64,000 bases of DNA, from assembly GCF_016801865.2 (NCBI RefSeq), contig NC_068938.1, positions 117,515,310 to 117,579,309 on the forward strand, read 5' to 3'. Below are positions 1 to 10,800 of this stretch, piece by piece. The notes under the pieces were generated by a model that saw nothing but the letters and a program-made list of their open reading frames with translations, was not told the origin of the DNA and made no database searches. How positions within the stretch are numbered: position 1 is the stretch's first letter; each line of letters starts with the position of its first letter. The translations under genes were made by a program, and so were the position numbers. This DNA is from Culex pipiens pallens. Lineage: Eukaryota > Arthropoda > Insecta > Diptera > Culicidae.

Positions 1-395
1 TCGGGACCGTGGTGTAGGGGCAAGCGTGGTTGCCTCTCACCCAGTCGGCCTGGGTTCGATCTCAGACGGTCCCGGTGGCATTTTTCTAGACGAGATTTGT
101 CTGATCACGCCTTCCGTCGGACGGGAAGTAAGTGTTGGCCCCGGACTAACCTAAAGGTTAGGTCGTTAGCTCAGTCCAGGTGTAGGAGTCGTCTCCCTTG
201 GTCCTGTCTCGGTGGAGTCGCTGGTAGGCAGTTGGACAATCCAAATGTCGTCAGTTCGAATCCCGGGGTGGATGGAAGCTAAGGTGTAAAAAGAGGTTTG
301 CAATTGCCTCAGCAATCAAGCCTTCGAACACCTAGTTTCGAGTAGGAATCTCGCAATCGAGAACGCCAAGGCAATGCTGTAGAGCGAATAATTTG
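1..395 (+). mobile_element. tRNA-Glu-derived SINE (family A), cut by the window edge
   Basis: The head folds like a tRNA: GGGACCG at the start pairs with CGGTCCC near 69-75. It has an A box (TGGTGTAGGGG) and a B box (GGTTCGATCTC). The anticodon-arm region CCTCTCACCCAG resembles tRNA-Glu(CTC). A tRNA-unrelated body follows and ends near CAATGCTGTAGAGCGAATAA. A second copy at 61149-61555 matches along its whole length, which proves a dispersed repeat. Such SINEs are transcribed by RNA polymerase III and mobilised by a LINE. The left edge is lost, so the 5' target duplication cannot be seen. The short ORF here is not coding. Confidence 0.85.
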
Positions 396-683
396 ATTTT
401 GATAATATTAAACTGTTTTATGTACCTAATTAGTGTTTTGACTACCTTTCAAGAGTGTGGGTCTGAATGAGCTACCATTTAAAAAATTAAGTTATTCCAT
501 TTATTAAATCGTTCAGTGATTCATTGATTAGAAATGGCTGATAATTTCTATAAAGTTAGTCTTTTTGGACAAACATTCTAGAAAATAGAGTGACATTGTT
601 AAAACAGTTTTCTTTTAAAAAATAAGCCCCAAAAGTGCTTCTTCAAGAATGAATTTGTCCATATCTGACAAGTTTGGTCTTGA

Positions 684-758
684 GGAGCAGCCTTGACTAA
701 ATGGATACGGTGTTCGCTCTAAAAGCGAATGATCCTGAGTTTGATTCCTATCTGCTCC
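684..758 (+). mobile_element. tRNA-like SINE head
   Basis: GGAGCAG at 684-690 pairs with CTGCTCC at 752-758. Between them lie an A-box-like stretch with ATGGATACGG and a B-box-like GTTTGATTCCT. The anticodon loop lacks the invariant T33, so this is not a working tRNA. The acceptor sequence resembles the head of the SINE at 39614-39988. Probably a SINE remnant. Confidence 0.5.
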
Positions 759-837
759 CAACGAGAGCAGTAACAGTCTTGGTAACAGTAACATTTAAAA
801 TTTTAAATGTATTTATTTCAATCCTTTCTGTAAATAT

Positions 838-1496
838 TAGGGTGGGTACGATTTTCAAAAAGTTCTCGGATCAAGTTTAAGTATGATTCCCCTTGTAGGG
901 CATGCCCATAGGGTCTTTCATGCCAAATATCAGCTCATTTGGTTGTAAACTGGCTGCGCGCATCAGGGATAAAGTTTACATGGGAATTACTATGGGAAAA
1001 TTGAACTTTTTGATCAAACGCTCCTACAGGTCTGGGAAAATCACGCGCCAACTTCTGGTATGGTCAGGCCTATGGAGAATGGTCTGGAGAACACTTTTCC
1101 CGAAGAGAGCATATGGATTCGTTGTCCCTAGACCTGGCGCATCAGCAAACAATCCGATGTCTCCGAAATCAACGATTTCCCCTGAAAAAGCATCAAATTT
1201 TCCTTAGCATGCTATGGAAGCTTGGTGCACACCGCGACGCCATACGTCAGACAGCTACCACGTGGTTGAAATATTTGCAAAAAATACGAATTTGCTATAC
1301 AAAGACTTTGAATTCGACTAAATAATATCAGGATAGCTCGAAATGATCATTTTCTAGTTAAAAGAAGGTTTGCAATTGAATATTCCAGCCGTTTCTCACC
1401 CACGTGGTAGCTGTCTGACATATGGCGTCGCGGTGTGCATCAAGCTTCCATAGCTCCACTTGATCCGAGAACTTTTTGAAAAACGTACCCACCCTA
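838..1496. mobile_element. Non-autonomous hAT-type element (659 bp)
   Basis: Terminal inverted repeats of about 38 bp begin TAGGGTGGGTACG. The element is flanked by an exact 8-bp duplication, GTAAATAT, at 830-837 and 1497-1504, as expected for hAT transposase. A second internal inverted repeat pairs 1213-1266 with 1400-1455. There is no transposase; the ORFs inside have no recognisable domain. Confidence 0.85.
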
Positions 1497-1660
1497 GTAA
1501 ATATCCTTCAAGAGAAGCAATATACTCAAAACCAACATTTACGGTATTCGCGCCAACGACAGGATATTAACATTTAAGTTTTTGTTCCTTGTTGTCGAAT
1601 GTCGAGATTTGAAATAGAACGTACATTTCGGTTCATCGACTTATTCCATTTAATTACTTA

Positions 1661-1875
1661 CCGTAATCTGGGGTGAATCGGGACTACAGTCTGAATAGGG
1701 ACAGCAGTTTTTAGAGCACTTAAAGCTTTTAAATTTGGATATGGATGTATAAATTTTGTTGGCCTGAATCTGTTCTAACCGAAACCAACCAGAAAAATCA
1801 AAATATTGTGCTCCAACATGGTAAAAACTGCTGTCCCAATTCGCCCCATGTGTCCCGATTGACCCCAGTTTACGG
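1661..1875. mobile_element. MITE with TA duplication (215 bp)
   Basis: Inverted termini of about 55 bp, CCGTAATCTGGGGTGAATCG and its near complement, are flanked by TA at 1659-1660 and 1876-1877. This is a Tc1/mariner-type footprint. It is non-coding. Confidence 0.75.
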
Positions 1876-1974
1876 TACTTTTTTTATCTTGCGCTGAGAT
1901 AGTTCTAGAAATTTCATTTCAAACTCGCATCTGCTTCAACAGGGGAAAACATCTACCTACTTTGGCTCACCAGC

Positions 1975-2090
1975 TCACGTGAGCGCAAAACGCTCCGGTG
2001 AGCGTGAGCGAGCACGAGCTACCTGATAAAAACTCACGCTCCAGCTGGAGCGAGCATGCTTTCCGTGAGCGCTCGCTCATTCGCCACCCT
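1975..2090. repeat. Degenerate GCTCACG/GAGCG repeat block
   Basis: Overlapping short motifs of the type GTGAGCG and CGCTCAC recur on both strands. They could form several alternative hairpins. No element boundary is visible. Confidence 0.5.
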
Positions 2091-3426
2091 GCGTATTTTG
2101 ATACGCACAATCTAATCTGAATTGTAAGCAAAATAACACATATTAATTTTTTTTCTTTTTAAGTGTTTTTGAATAACCCTGAGTCAATGCGGTTTCAAAA
2201 ACACCCAGGAAGCAAAAAAAAAATGGTCCAAGAAAATTCCAGATTTAGTTTAAATTCTATCAATGTCCCCCGAGTTACAGTTACAGAACATTTAAACAGA
2301 TTTTTCTCCAAAATTTTAGTTTCTCATGCAAAAAAATCCGAAACTAAAGAAACTCCTATAAGCGAATTTTATGTTTAAAAACTAAGGGGTACCAGCAGCT
2401 TAAGCAAAACGAAAAGGGGTACCTAGCCAAGAAAAGGTTGAGAACCGCTGGTCTAGGGAACACGATGGTCAAGTTTAATTCAGAATTTAATCGCATGTAT
2501 ATTGAGAAAATTGCATGATTTTTACGGGAGCGAATGACCTCACGTGATACTTTGTCGAAGACGCAGCCGATTTAGCGGTCTTCATCACTCAAGTATCGGA
2601 CTAAAAAATCCTATCCACTTCCCCGTGTCTTACCACTGGTCGTGGCCGGCGCTGGGATTGACTAGCATAATAGGGACATTTAAAAGTTGCGAAGTGGTGA
2701 TGATTGGTTCCTACTCTTTATCTGTGGTCCATGGAGCAATTCTTGGAAGTCCTGGTCAATAACAGAGTAGCAACTACGGGTAGACACCAATGCTATGCTA
2801 TGCCAATCAAAAATCTGATGAAGCCATTTGATTCAGCGACCAATTTCCCTTTTTAAAAGCTTTCAAGTTTTGCTCTATATTTTTTTTGTTTCCGAAATAT
2901 AGCCATTTGAAAAAAATACGAAAATCGCAAAACTTTGGGGCGGTGCCAAAAAAGGAGGGGTGGTCTAATTTGGTTCAAAATCGGGATTCTTACATGTTTT
3001 GATAGTATCAATAGCTCCACCAAATTTGAACTTGATCAAAAAAATGCATTTCGAATGGTGTGCCAGTTGGCGCGGACAACTGTTATCTCTATAGAAGCCG
3101 AAAACTGAAAAGGTAGCCTTTTCCATACATTTTGACGATTTATCCTATTTAAACTTCGAAGGGTTGAGAAGGAAGCTTAAATTTGAAAACTCCTAGGGTA
3201 GCACCGGAAAAACTCATATTTGAATCATTATATCGGACATTTTGACAATTAAGCTTATCATAATGGTTTATATGTGATTTCAGTTTTGTATTATTTATCA
3301 TTACAGCCTTCTATGTTTAAAATGAACGTTTGGCATCTCATTACACTTCAAACATGTGAGTACTTATATAGATTACATTTAAAGTTGACAGAAAATCTAA
3401 GATGGTATAGCTCAGGATTTATTCCA
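2091..3426. other. Non-coding stretch, no gene seen
   Basis: AT-rich sequence without a credible ORF. Near 2440 there is GGTTGAGAACCGCTG, which resembles the terminus of the tiny hAT MITE at 47183-47263, but I found no partner end. The rest looks like old repeat sequence. Confidence 0.5.
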
Positions 3427-3610
3427 CACTCAAAAAATGAGTTCCCGTAAACGTGAACAGAGTTCATGTTAGCGGGAACCAGGAAAGAAACTGTTCAACT
3501 TTCATGGTGCAAATCGGAATTCTGCACCATGAAAGTTGAACAGTTATCTTCCTGATTCCAGCTGACATGAACTCTGTTCACGTTTACGCGAACTCATTTT
3601 TTTTTGCGTG
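3427..3610. mobile_element. Palindromic MITE, CACTCAAA termini
   Basis: Nearly the whole 184 bp is one hairpin with a short loop near 3516-3526. The left end is CACTCAAAAAATGAG and the right end is its imperfect complement ending TTTGCGTG. Similar termini occur in the MITEs at 25808-26045 and 33480-33734. The target duplication is not clear (possibly CA). Confidence 0.7.
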
Positions 3611-3939
3611 CAGTCAAAGCTATTGGTGTAACATATTACTCGTAAATACTAAGATGTAACAAAAATAATTTTGTGGCGCGCATATATGCACGGTGTGTTT
3701 TTTAGAACAAACTAATGATAAAAAAATCGGTATGTCTCATATTTGGCACAGTGAAAGAAGGGCTCTTTCCCGACATTTTGCAGGGTATACCGAAATATTT
3801 CGTCGGGGGGTCCAGAGTAACTTTTTTTTTGAAGATTACTTTTCGATTTTATGGGATATTAGTTCAAAAAAGTCACAGAAAATTGGTGCATTCATGTTGG
3901 TATTACTGAAATTTCTTATGAATGGAGACTCTAACCAAC

Positions 3940-3962
3940 TATATTTGACCAATATTTAACCT
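3940..3962 (+). repeat. 23-bp target duplication, left copy
   Basis: Positions 3940-3962 and 12351-12373 are the same 23 bases, starting TATATTTGACC. They bracket the LINE/copia/SINE composite. A duplication of this length is typical of LINE-driven integration. Confidence 0.85.
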
Positions 3963-6900
3963 GTGTGTGGGTGTGGTCCAATCCAATACCCGCTAACCGG
4001 TAGCGATATTATGGGAAAGTATAATTTGTATCAGACTTGGGTTATGCCGATACAGCTTATCTCAGTCTCAGGTTAGCGAATGACTGGACATGGCGTATAA
4101 TAGATACTTCGAGTACCGCAGGAATAAAATAGACCCACCAAGCGGTCCATTAGCCTCTTGTCCAGTAACTCCGATACCCTGGCCTCCCCGTGGCGCTAGC
4201 CGGGATACTAGTAACCATTGGAGAGATCGGGTAACCAACCCCGGTGGGAACTATGGTAGTATGCTGACAGGGAAGGGGGGCTCCATCCTCTTCGGAGGGT
4301 GTAGCTATGCCGTTAGGCCTCGTGAGAAAGGCCCCCGTTACGGTGTCGAGAGAAAACCGGAGCTGGGTCTCGGTAGCTTCAAGGCGGCAGCCCCACCCCG
4401 AGACTAGGTATCGCAGCCCCAATCCGGCTGCATACAGAAAATTCAAGTATTACAAACAATCAAGAAGGAATAAGGATCCGGAACAAACGGCATAGACCTA
4501 CGCACGAAAAGGACACCGATTGGAAACTCGGAACATGGAACTGCAGATCGCTACGTTTCGATGGGTATGAGTACGCTCTGTTGAACGAGCTCAAACCCCG
4601 CAACTTCGATGTTGTAGCACTGCAGGAGATGTGCTGGAAGGGAGCGAAGATGTGGGAGGATGATGCTTTGGAGCTCACCATGTACCAGAGCGTCGGAGCC
4701 GAAAACAAGCTGGGAACCGGCTTCATAGTGTTGGGCAAGATGCGGAGTCGTGTGATAGATTGGGAGCCGATCGACGACAGGATGTGTAGGTTGAGGATTA
4801 AAGGCCGTTTCTTCAACTATCACATCTTCAACGTACATTGCCCACACGAGGAATCATCCGATGCCGAGAAGGAAGCGTTCTACGCGAAGCTGGAGTGGAA
4901 GTTTGACAGCTGCCCGCAAAGGGACGTCAAGATCGTCATCGGAGATATGAACGTCCGCATAGGAAGGGAGGAGATGTACAAGCCGGTGATCGGGCCGAAC
5001 AGCCTGCACACCGTCACCAACGATAACGGCCAGCGGTGCATCAACTTCGCAGCCTCCCGCGGTATGATGGTACGGAGCACTTTCTTCCCCCGGAAAGACA
5101 TCCACAAAGTCACCAGGATATCGCCTAACCAACGAACAAAAACACAAATCGACCACGTCCTCATCGACGATTCTTCTCGGACATACGGAACATCCGCACG
5201 TACCGCGGTGCGGACATCCACTCGGACCACTACCTGGTGGGTGCAAGCATGCACTCAAAACTGTCGATGACGTACCAACGACGACGGAGCCGGCTCCCAC
5301 CGCCGTTCAACACCGAGCGGCTGCAGGACACGGCTGCGGCTCAGCATTACGTGCAGCAGCTGGAAGCGAGCCTGCCAACGGAGGAGGAACTCGGCGCTGC
5401 CTCGCTCAACGATGGATGGAGCAGAATTTGCTCGGCCAACGGCAGTGCCGCTGAAGCCGCGCTAGGTAGTACTGTCCGAGTTGGAAAGCAGCGCTGGTTC
5501 GACGAGGAGTGCCAGCGGCTACTTGACGAGAAGAAAGCAGCTTATGCGGTGAAGCTGAGAGCCGCAACTGATGAGAACGTGGCCAGATACAAACAAGCGC
5601 TGAAACAGCAGAGAACGGTCTTCAAGCTCAAGAAGCGCCAGCTGGAAGATCGCGCCGAAATGGAGTAGCTGTTCCGGCAGAACGAGACGCGAAAGTTCTA
5701 CGAGAAGGTTAACCGGTCCCGCAAAGGCTATGCGCCGCAAGCCAACACTTGTCGGGACGCCGAGGGAAACCTTCTTATGGACAAAGGCGAGGTGTTGAAC
5801 AGGTGGCAGCAGTTCTTCAACGAGCACCTCAACGGCGATGTAGCGCATGGAGACGGCTTTGAAACCCAACTTGGACCGCCCGCTGCTGACCAACAGTTCC
5901 CGGCCCCTGATCTGGAGACGGTGAAGAAGGAGATCAGGCAGCTGATGAACAACAGGGCCGCCGGTAAAGATCGGTTACCCGGTGAGCTCTTCAAATATGG
6001 AGGAGAGCAGTTGGCGAGGGCGATCCACTTGGTGATTTCTAAGATCTGGAGGGAGGAGAAACTACCAGAAGAATGGATGGATGGTGTCGTGTGTCCCATC
6101 TACAAAAAGGGTATAAGCTGGACTGCGGCAACTACCGCGGCATCACGTTTATCAACGCGGCCTATAAAATCCTCTCCTAGATCCTCTGCCGTCTGCTGAC
6201 ACCGTACGCACGGAGGTTAGTGGGCCCGTATCAAGCGGGGTTTACTGGCGCTCGGGCCATCACGGACCAAATTTTCTCGCTCCGGCAGATCCTCGAGAAA
6301 TGCCGTGAGTACAACGTGCCCACACATCACATCTTCATCGATTTCAAGGCAGCTTACGATACAGTCGACCGCAAACAGCTATGGCAGATCATGCACGAGA
6401 ACGGATTTCCGGACAAACTGACTCGGCTGATCAAGGCTACCTTGGATCGTGTGATGTGTCACGTGCGAGTGGCAGGGGAGTTAGCGGACCCCTTCCAATC
6501 GCATCAAGGGTTACGACAAGGTGACGGCTTATCCAATGCGCTGTTTAACATCGGACTTGAGGGAGTTGTGCGAAGAGCGGGCATAGATACGAGAGGCACG
6601 ATTTGCAACAGGACAGTCCATCTTCTTGCTTATGCGGACGACATTGACATTATAGCGAGAGACCTAGAGACGGTGAAAAGGGTTTACACCGCCTTAAAGA
6701 TGCAAGCAAGACGAATTGGATTGGCCATCAATACGACGAAAACAAAGTACATGAAAGGGAGGGGCTCAAAGGACGTTGACCCCCCAAGACTCACCCCTTT
6801 AGCTGTGGATGGCGATGTGCTGGAGGAGGTGAGCGAATTCGTGTACTTGGGATCGCTGGTAACGGCCGACAACGACACCAACTTAGAGATCCGGACTTGT

Positions 6901-7605
6901 ATCCACTCCGCGAATCGCGCCTACTTTGGATTACGGAAAACCTTGACATCTGATCGAGTGCAACGCGCCACGAAGCTGACCCTAAACAAGACACTGATTA
7001 GACCGGTTGCCCTCTATGGCCATGAGACCTGGACGCTGCGGCAAGAGGACGAACGAGCCCTTGGAGTTTTCGAACGGAAGGTGCTGCGAACGATCTACGG
7101 TGGAGTACGTACAGCTCAGAACGAGTGGCGAAGGCGCATTAACCACGAACTGCACGCGCTGCTGGGAGAACCGATCATCGTCACACTGGCGAGAATCGGG
7201 AGGCTCAGGTGGGCCGGCCATGTCGCGAGGATGGACGAAGACCATCCTGTCAGGATGCTCTTTAACCGCGCGCGACCGGATGGCGGCACAGGCCGACGAG
7301 CAGGAGCACAGCGTGCACGATGGGGAAATCAGATCGAGGCGGACCTAAGAAAGATCTGCAACCTAGGAGACTGGCGAGCTGCAGCTCAGAACCGAGCAAC
7401 ATGGAACAACCTTCTTGATACAGCACGGGCACCGCGTATGGTGTTCTAAGCTGATTGGTATGGATGTATGCTTATCTCAGTCCCGGGTATTAGGTGGTGA
7501 TAGCCCTCGCGCTGCTTCCAACAACCCGTTTCAGAATGACAGAGCTCCTTGCGGTCCAATTCCGAGGTCGCTGGGCATTGTTCGGCCCCGCCTAAACATA
7601 GAAGC
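3963..7605 (+). mobile_element. RTE-clade LINE (JAM1-like), broken
   Basis: A non-LTR element of about 3.6 kb with an upstream non-coding or decayed segment, one long ORF for endonuclease and reverse transcriptase, and a short 3' region interrupted at 7606 by the copia insertion. The single-ORF layout, small size and the C-terminal GHVARM motif fit the RTE clade, of which JAM1 is a mosquito member; the clade call is from motifs only. The 5' end starts directly after the 23-bp duplication. The true 3' end is uncertain because the sequence beyond copia merges into an opposite-strand SINE. Confidence 0.7.
4374..7449 (+). pseudogene. RTE LINE endonuclease-reverse transcriptase, disabled
   Basis: The protein would nick target DNA with an APE-type endonuclease and copy the element RNA from that nick. 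Endonuclease features: GTWNCRS near 4520, the catalytic glutamate in ALQE, GDMN near 4940, and IDHVL near 5150. The SDH motif lies in a different frame, which marks a frameshift near 5170. The second frame runs 5237-6199 but has an in-frame TAG at 5666. A further frameshift near 6110 leads to the RT core in 6220-7449, with an in-frame TAG at 6178 just before it. The RT shows FIDFKAAYDTVD (about residue 39 of that segment), RQGDGLSNALFN and the catalytic YADD at 6631-6642. The C-terminus has RWAGHVARM. Two frameshifts and two stops mean it cannot be made as one protein. The upstream boundary is set by a stop at about 4371; the original start is not clear. Confidence 0.8.
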
Positions 7606-7797
7606 TAAAGAGGTTTCGGGGAGGCCGGAATAAAACACGCGGTTTACTTAGCGGATAGAAAAATAGCGTGTAATCTCTTTGAACTTTGTCACAGACTGGT
7701 AGCGGAAGTGCAGCTGTCAAACAGCAGCAGCCCGCGTGTGCCCAGTGGGCTTGAGCGTCGTAGGGGCGAACAGAGTGCGGTGGTTGCCAACTTATCA
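7606..7797 (-). repeat. copia 3' LTR
   Basis: Identical by eye to 11819-12010 over 192 bp. On the coding strand it begins TGATAAGTTGG. It supplies the polyadenylation region of the element. Confidence 0.93.
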
Positions 7798-7806
7798 CCC
7801 CTGCTC
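7798..7806 (-). promoter_or_regulatory. Polypurine tract (plus-strand primer)
   Basis: On the minus strand GAGCAGGGG directly precedes the 3' LTR. It overlaps the last bases of the polyprotein stop codon (7805-7807). Confidence 0.65.
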
Positions 7807-10800
7807 AATCACAGCACGTCTCCTCCAATCCCAGCTTGGCGTGAAGATCCTTGAAGACAGCTGCCGGTAGACCTTTGGTCATGATGTCCGCTTGTTGCTC
7901 CGCCGAGCGCACGAACTTGATCTCGATCGTCCTCTGCTGCACCAGCTCCCGCAGGAAGTGGAACTTGGTGTCCACGTGCTTCAGGCGTTTGCAGTCTCGA
8001 GAATCCTCGGCAATCCTGATCGTGGACTGGTTGTCCTCGAACATCGGTACGGGACCGTCCACTGGCTTGCCCAGATCGTCCAGCACGCGTATCATCCACA
8101 GAGTGTGGCACGCCGCCGTGCAGAGTGCCGCGAGCTCCGCCTCCGTCGACGACAGAGACACCGTCTGCTGCTTCCTCGTCAACCAGCCGACAGTACATCC
8201 GAACAGCTTCACCACGCAGCCCGTGATCGAACGACGATCGGTAGTGTCGTTCGCCCAGTCCGCGTCGCTGTACACTTCCAGCAGTGGAGGGTTCTCCACG
8301 GCCTTGTACACCAGACCGACGTCCAGTGTCCCCTTGATGTACCGCAGCATCCGCTTCAGATGGACCCAGTGTTCGTCCGTCGGACAAGACTGGAATTGAC
8401 TGAAGTAGTTCACGGCCGCAGCGAGATCCGGTCTTGTTGTGAGGGACGCGTACGTCAGACAACCGACCAGCTCACGGTAGGGCTTCGACGTTCTCTGCTT
8501 CTCCTCTCCTTTCACCAGCCTCAGCCGGTGCTCCATCGGTGTCGAGATCGGCTTGCAGTCGTTCATCCGGAAACGCTTCAGGAGGCCATCGAAGTAGTCG
8601 CGCTGACTGATCTTCAGAACTCCTTTCAGCTTGTCACGTTTAAAATGCATTCCTAGGAACTGCTTGATCTCACCTTCGTCCGTCATCTCGAACTCCTCGG
8701 TTAGCTTCTGCTTGACCGCCTCCAGCACTTTCAACGACGTTCCGGCCAGGAGGATGTCGTCGACGTAAAGTACCAGGACTAGCTTCTTGTCTCCAGCTCC
8801 TCGGGTGTAGAGACACATGTCGTTGGCGCTCCGGACGAATCCGAGTTTGCTGATGAAGCCATGGAATCGGTCGTTCCACGCCCGGGACGCTTGCTTCAAC
8901 CCGTAGATTGAACGGTTCAGCTTGCAGACCAGGCCATTCCCCTGCTGAAACTCTTCCGGCTGGGTCATGTAGATCTCTTCAGCTAACTCACCGTTCAGGA
9001 ACGCGGTTTTCACGTCCATCTGGTGCACGAACATCCGATTCTCGTTGGCCAGCGCCAACACCGCCCGCAGCGTGTCCAACTTCGCCACCGGAGAGTAGGT
9101 CTCGGTGTAGTCGAACCCAGGCTTCTGCGTGAAGCCTCTGGCGACCAGTCTCGCCTTGAACCGGTCCGGTTTCTCAGCGTCACCCCGCTTCACCTTGAAC
9201 ACCCACTTGCAGGTAACGGTTTTGCGTCCTGCAGGCAACTTCACCAGCGTCCAGGCGTTGTTGCGCTTCATGGAGTTCATCTCGTCTTGCATCGCAGCTT
9301 TCCACTCGTGCCAATCGTCCCGCTTTTTCAGCTCAGGGACCGAACTCGGGATGTCCTCGATGAAGTTCATCGCGTTGAGTGCAAAACTGGCGTACTCAAC
9401 CTCGAAATCCTTGTGCCAAGCGGGAGGGTTCTTCGGTCTTTGAGGTCGGCCGCTGCCATCAGCTTCCTCAGCTTCGGGTTCATCGGCAGCACTGCTGAAC
9501 TCGTCTTCCGAAGTCTCGTCTCCATCGTCGGCACAGCTCGCGTCATCGACGCAGCTCTCTTCATCGGATTCAAGTGGCACAAACTGCGAGTCGGGTTGCG
9601 CTACCTGCTGCTGCTCCGCGACGGACTCCACGAAGTCCACGTCGCGCGCCGTGATGACCGTCCGTTTCTTGGGGTCCCAGACTCGATACCCGTTGTGTGA
9701 GTACCCGACGAGCGTTCCTTTCCACGCCTTGTCGTCCAGTTTTCGGCGCAACTCCTTCGGGACGTGGACGAACACATCGCTGCCAAAAACACGAATGTTC
9801 GATACGTCCGGCTTCTTGGACTCCCACAACTCGTACGGCGTTTTCTTCATCTCGAGAGCAGCGGTCGGGCTTCGGTTCGTCAGGTAGGCCGCCGTCAGCA
9901 TGGCTTCCCCCCAGAACTTCTTGTCGACGCCAGCATCAGCAAGCATCGCCCGCGCCTTCTCGACTAGCGTCCGGTTCATGCGCTCGCTCAACGGGTTCAT
10001 CTCCGGCGTGTAGGGGACAGTAGGCTCCATCCGGATCCCCTTTTTCTTGCAGAACCCCTCGAAACGCTTGTTCCGGTACTCGCCGCCGTTGTCGCACTTC
10101 AGCCGAGAGATCGGCCGCTCGAACTTCGCCGTCACCAAGGCCTCGTACTCCTCGAAACACTCCATGACCTCGTCCTTCGAGCGAATCAGGTACACCATCA
10201 CGAAATGGGTCCAGTCGTCGATGAACGTCACAAAATATTTCATCCCGTCGAGTCCCTCCGGCGATACGGGACCACACACGTCGGTGTGTACCAATTCGAG
10301 CACTCGCGACGATCGACGACCTTCACGCGGTGGGTGAGGCTTCCGCGTTTGCTTGCCGACAACGCACGATTCACACACGACGGTATCGTCAGTCCCGGCG
10401 GTACTGAGGTCGAGTCCGGATACCATTTCCTTCTGCACCAGACACTTGAGGCTTTGCTCGTTCAAATGTCCAAAACGACGGTGCCAGAGCACGAACCCCT
10501 TCCGCACGCGACCGCACGTCAACAACGAAGAATCGTCCGTACCGTGCCGAGCCAGAAAGTTCATTTCGTACAGCTTGTTCTGCACAGTAGCACACGCGAC
10601 GATTTCGGAACCACTGTACACTGTCGCTTTCCCGTCTTCGAACACGACGCGCATCCCGGCTTGTTCAACGCGCAGCACCGAAAACAAATTGCAACGCAAC
10701 TTCGGCACGTACAACGCGTCTTTGATCGTACAGTTCACTCTCTTACCGTCCACGACCGCAACCACCTTCACCGTGCCGGAGTGCTCCGCCTGGATCGTTT

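Noticed and set aside
2395..2455. Complete hAT MITE ending GGTTGAGAACCGCTG
   Set aside because: Only one terminus is recognisable and no duplication could be paired.
3693..3959. An 88-codon ORF with a near-identical partner at 13817-14086 as a conserved gene family
   Set aside because: The two are the inverted arms of one element; similarity extends past the frames and includes non-coding flanks.
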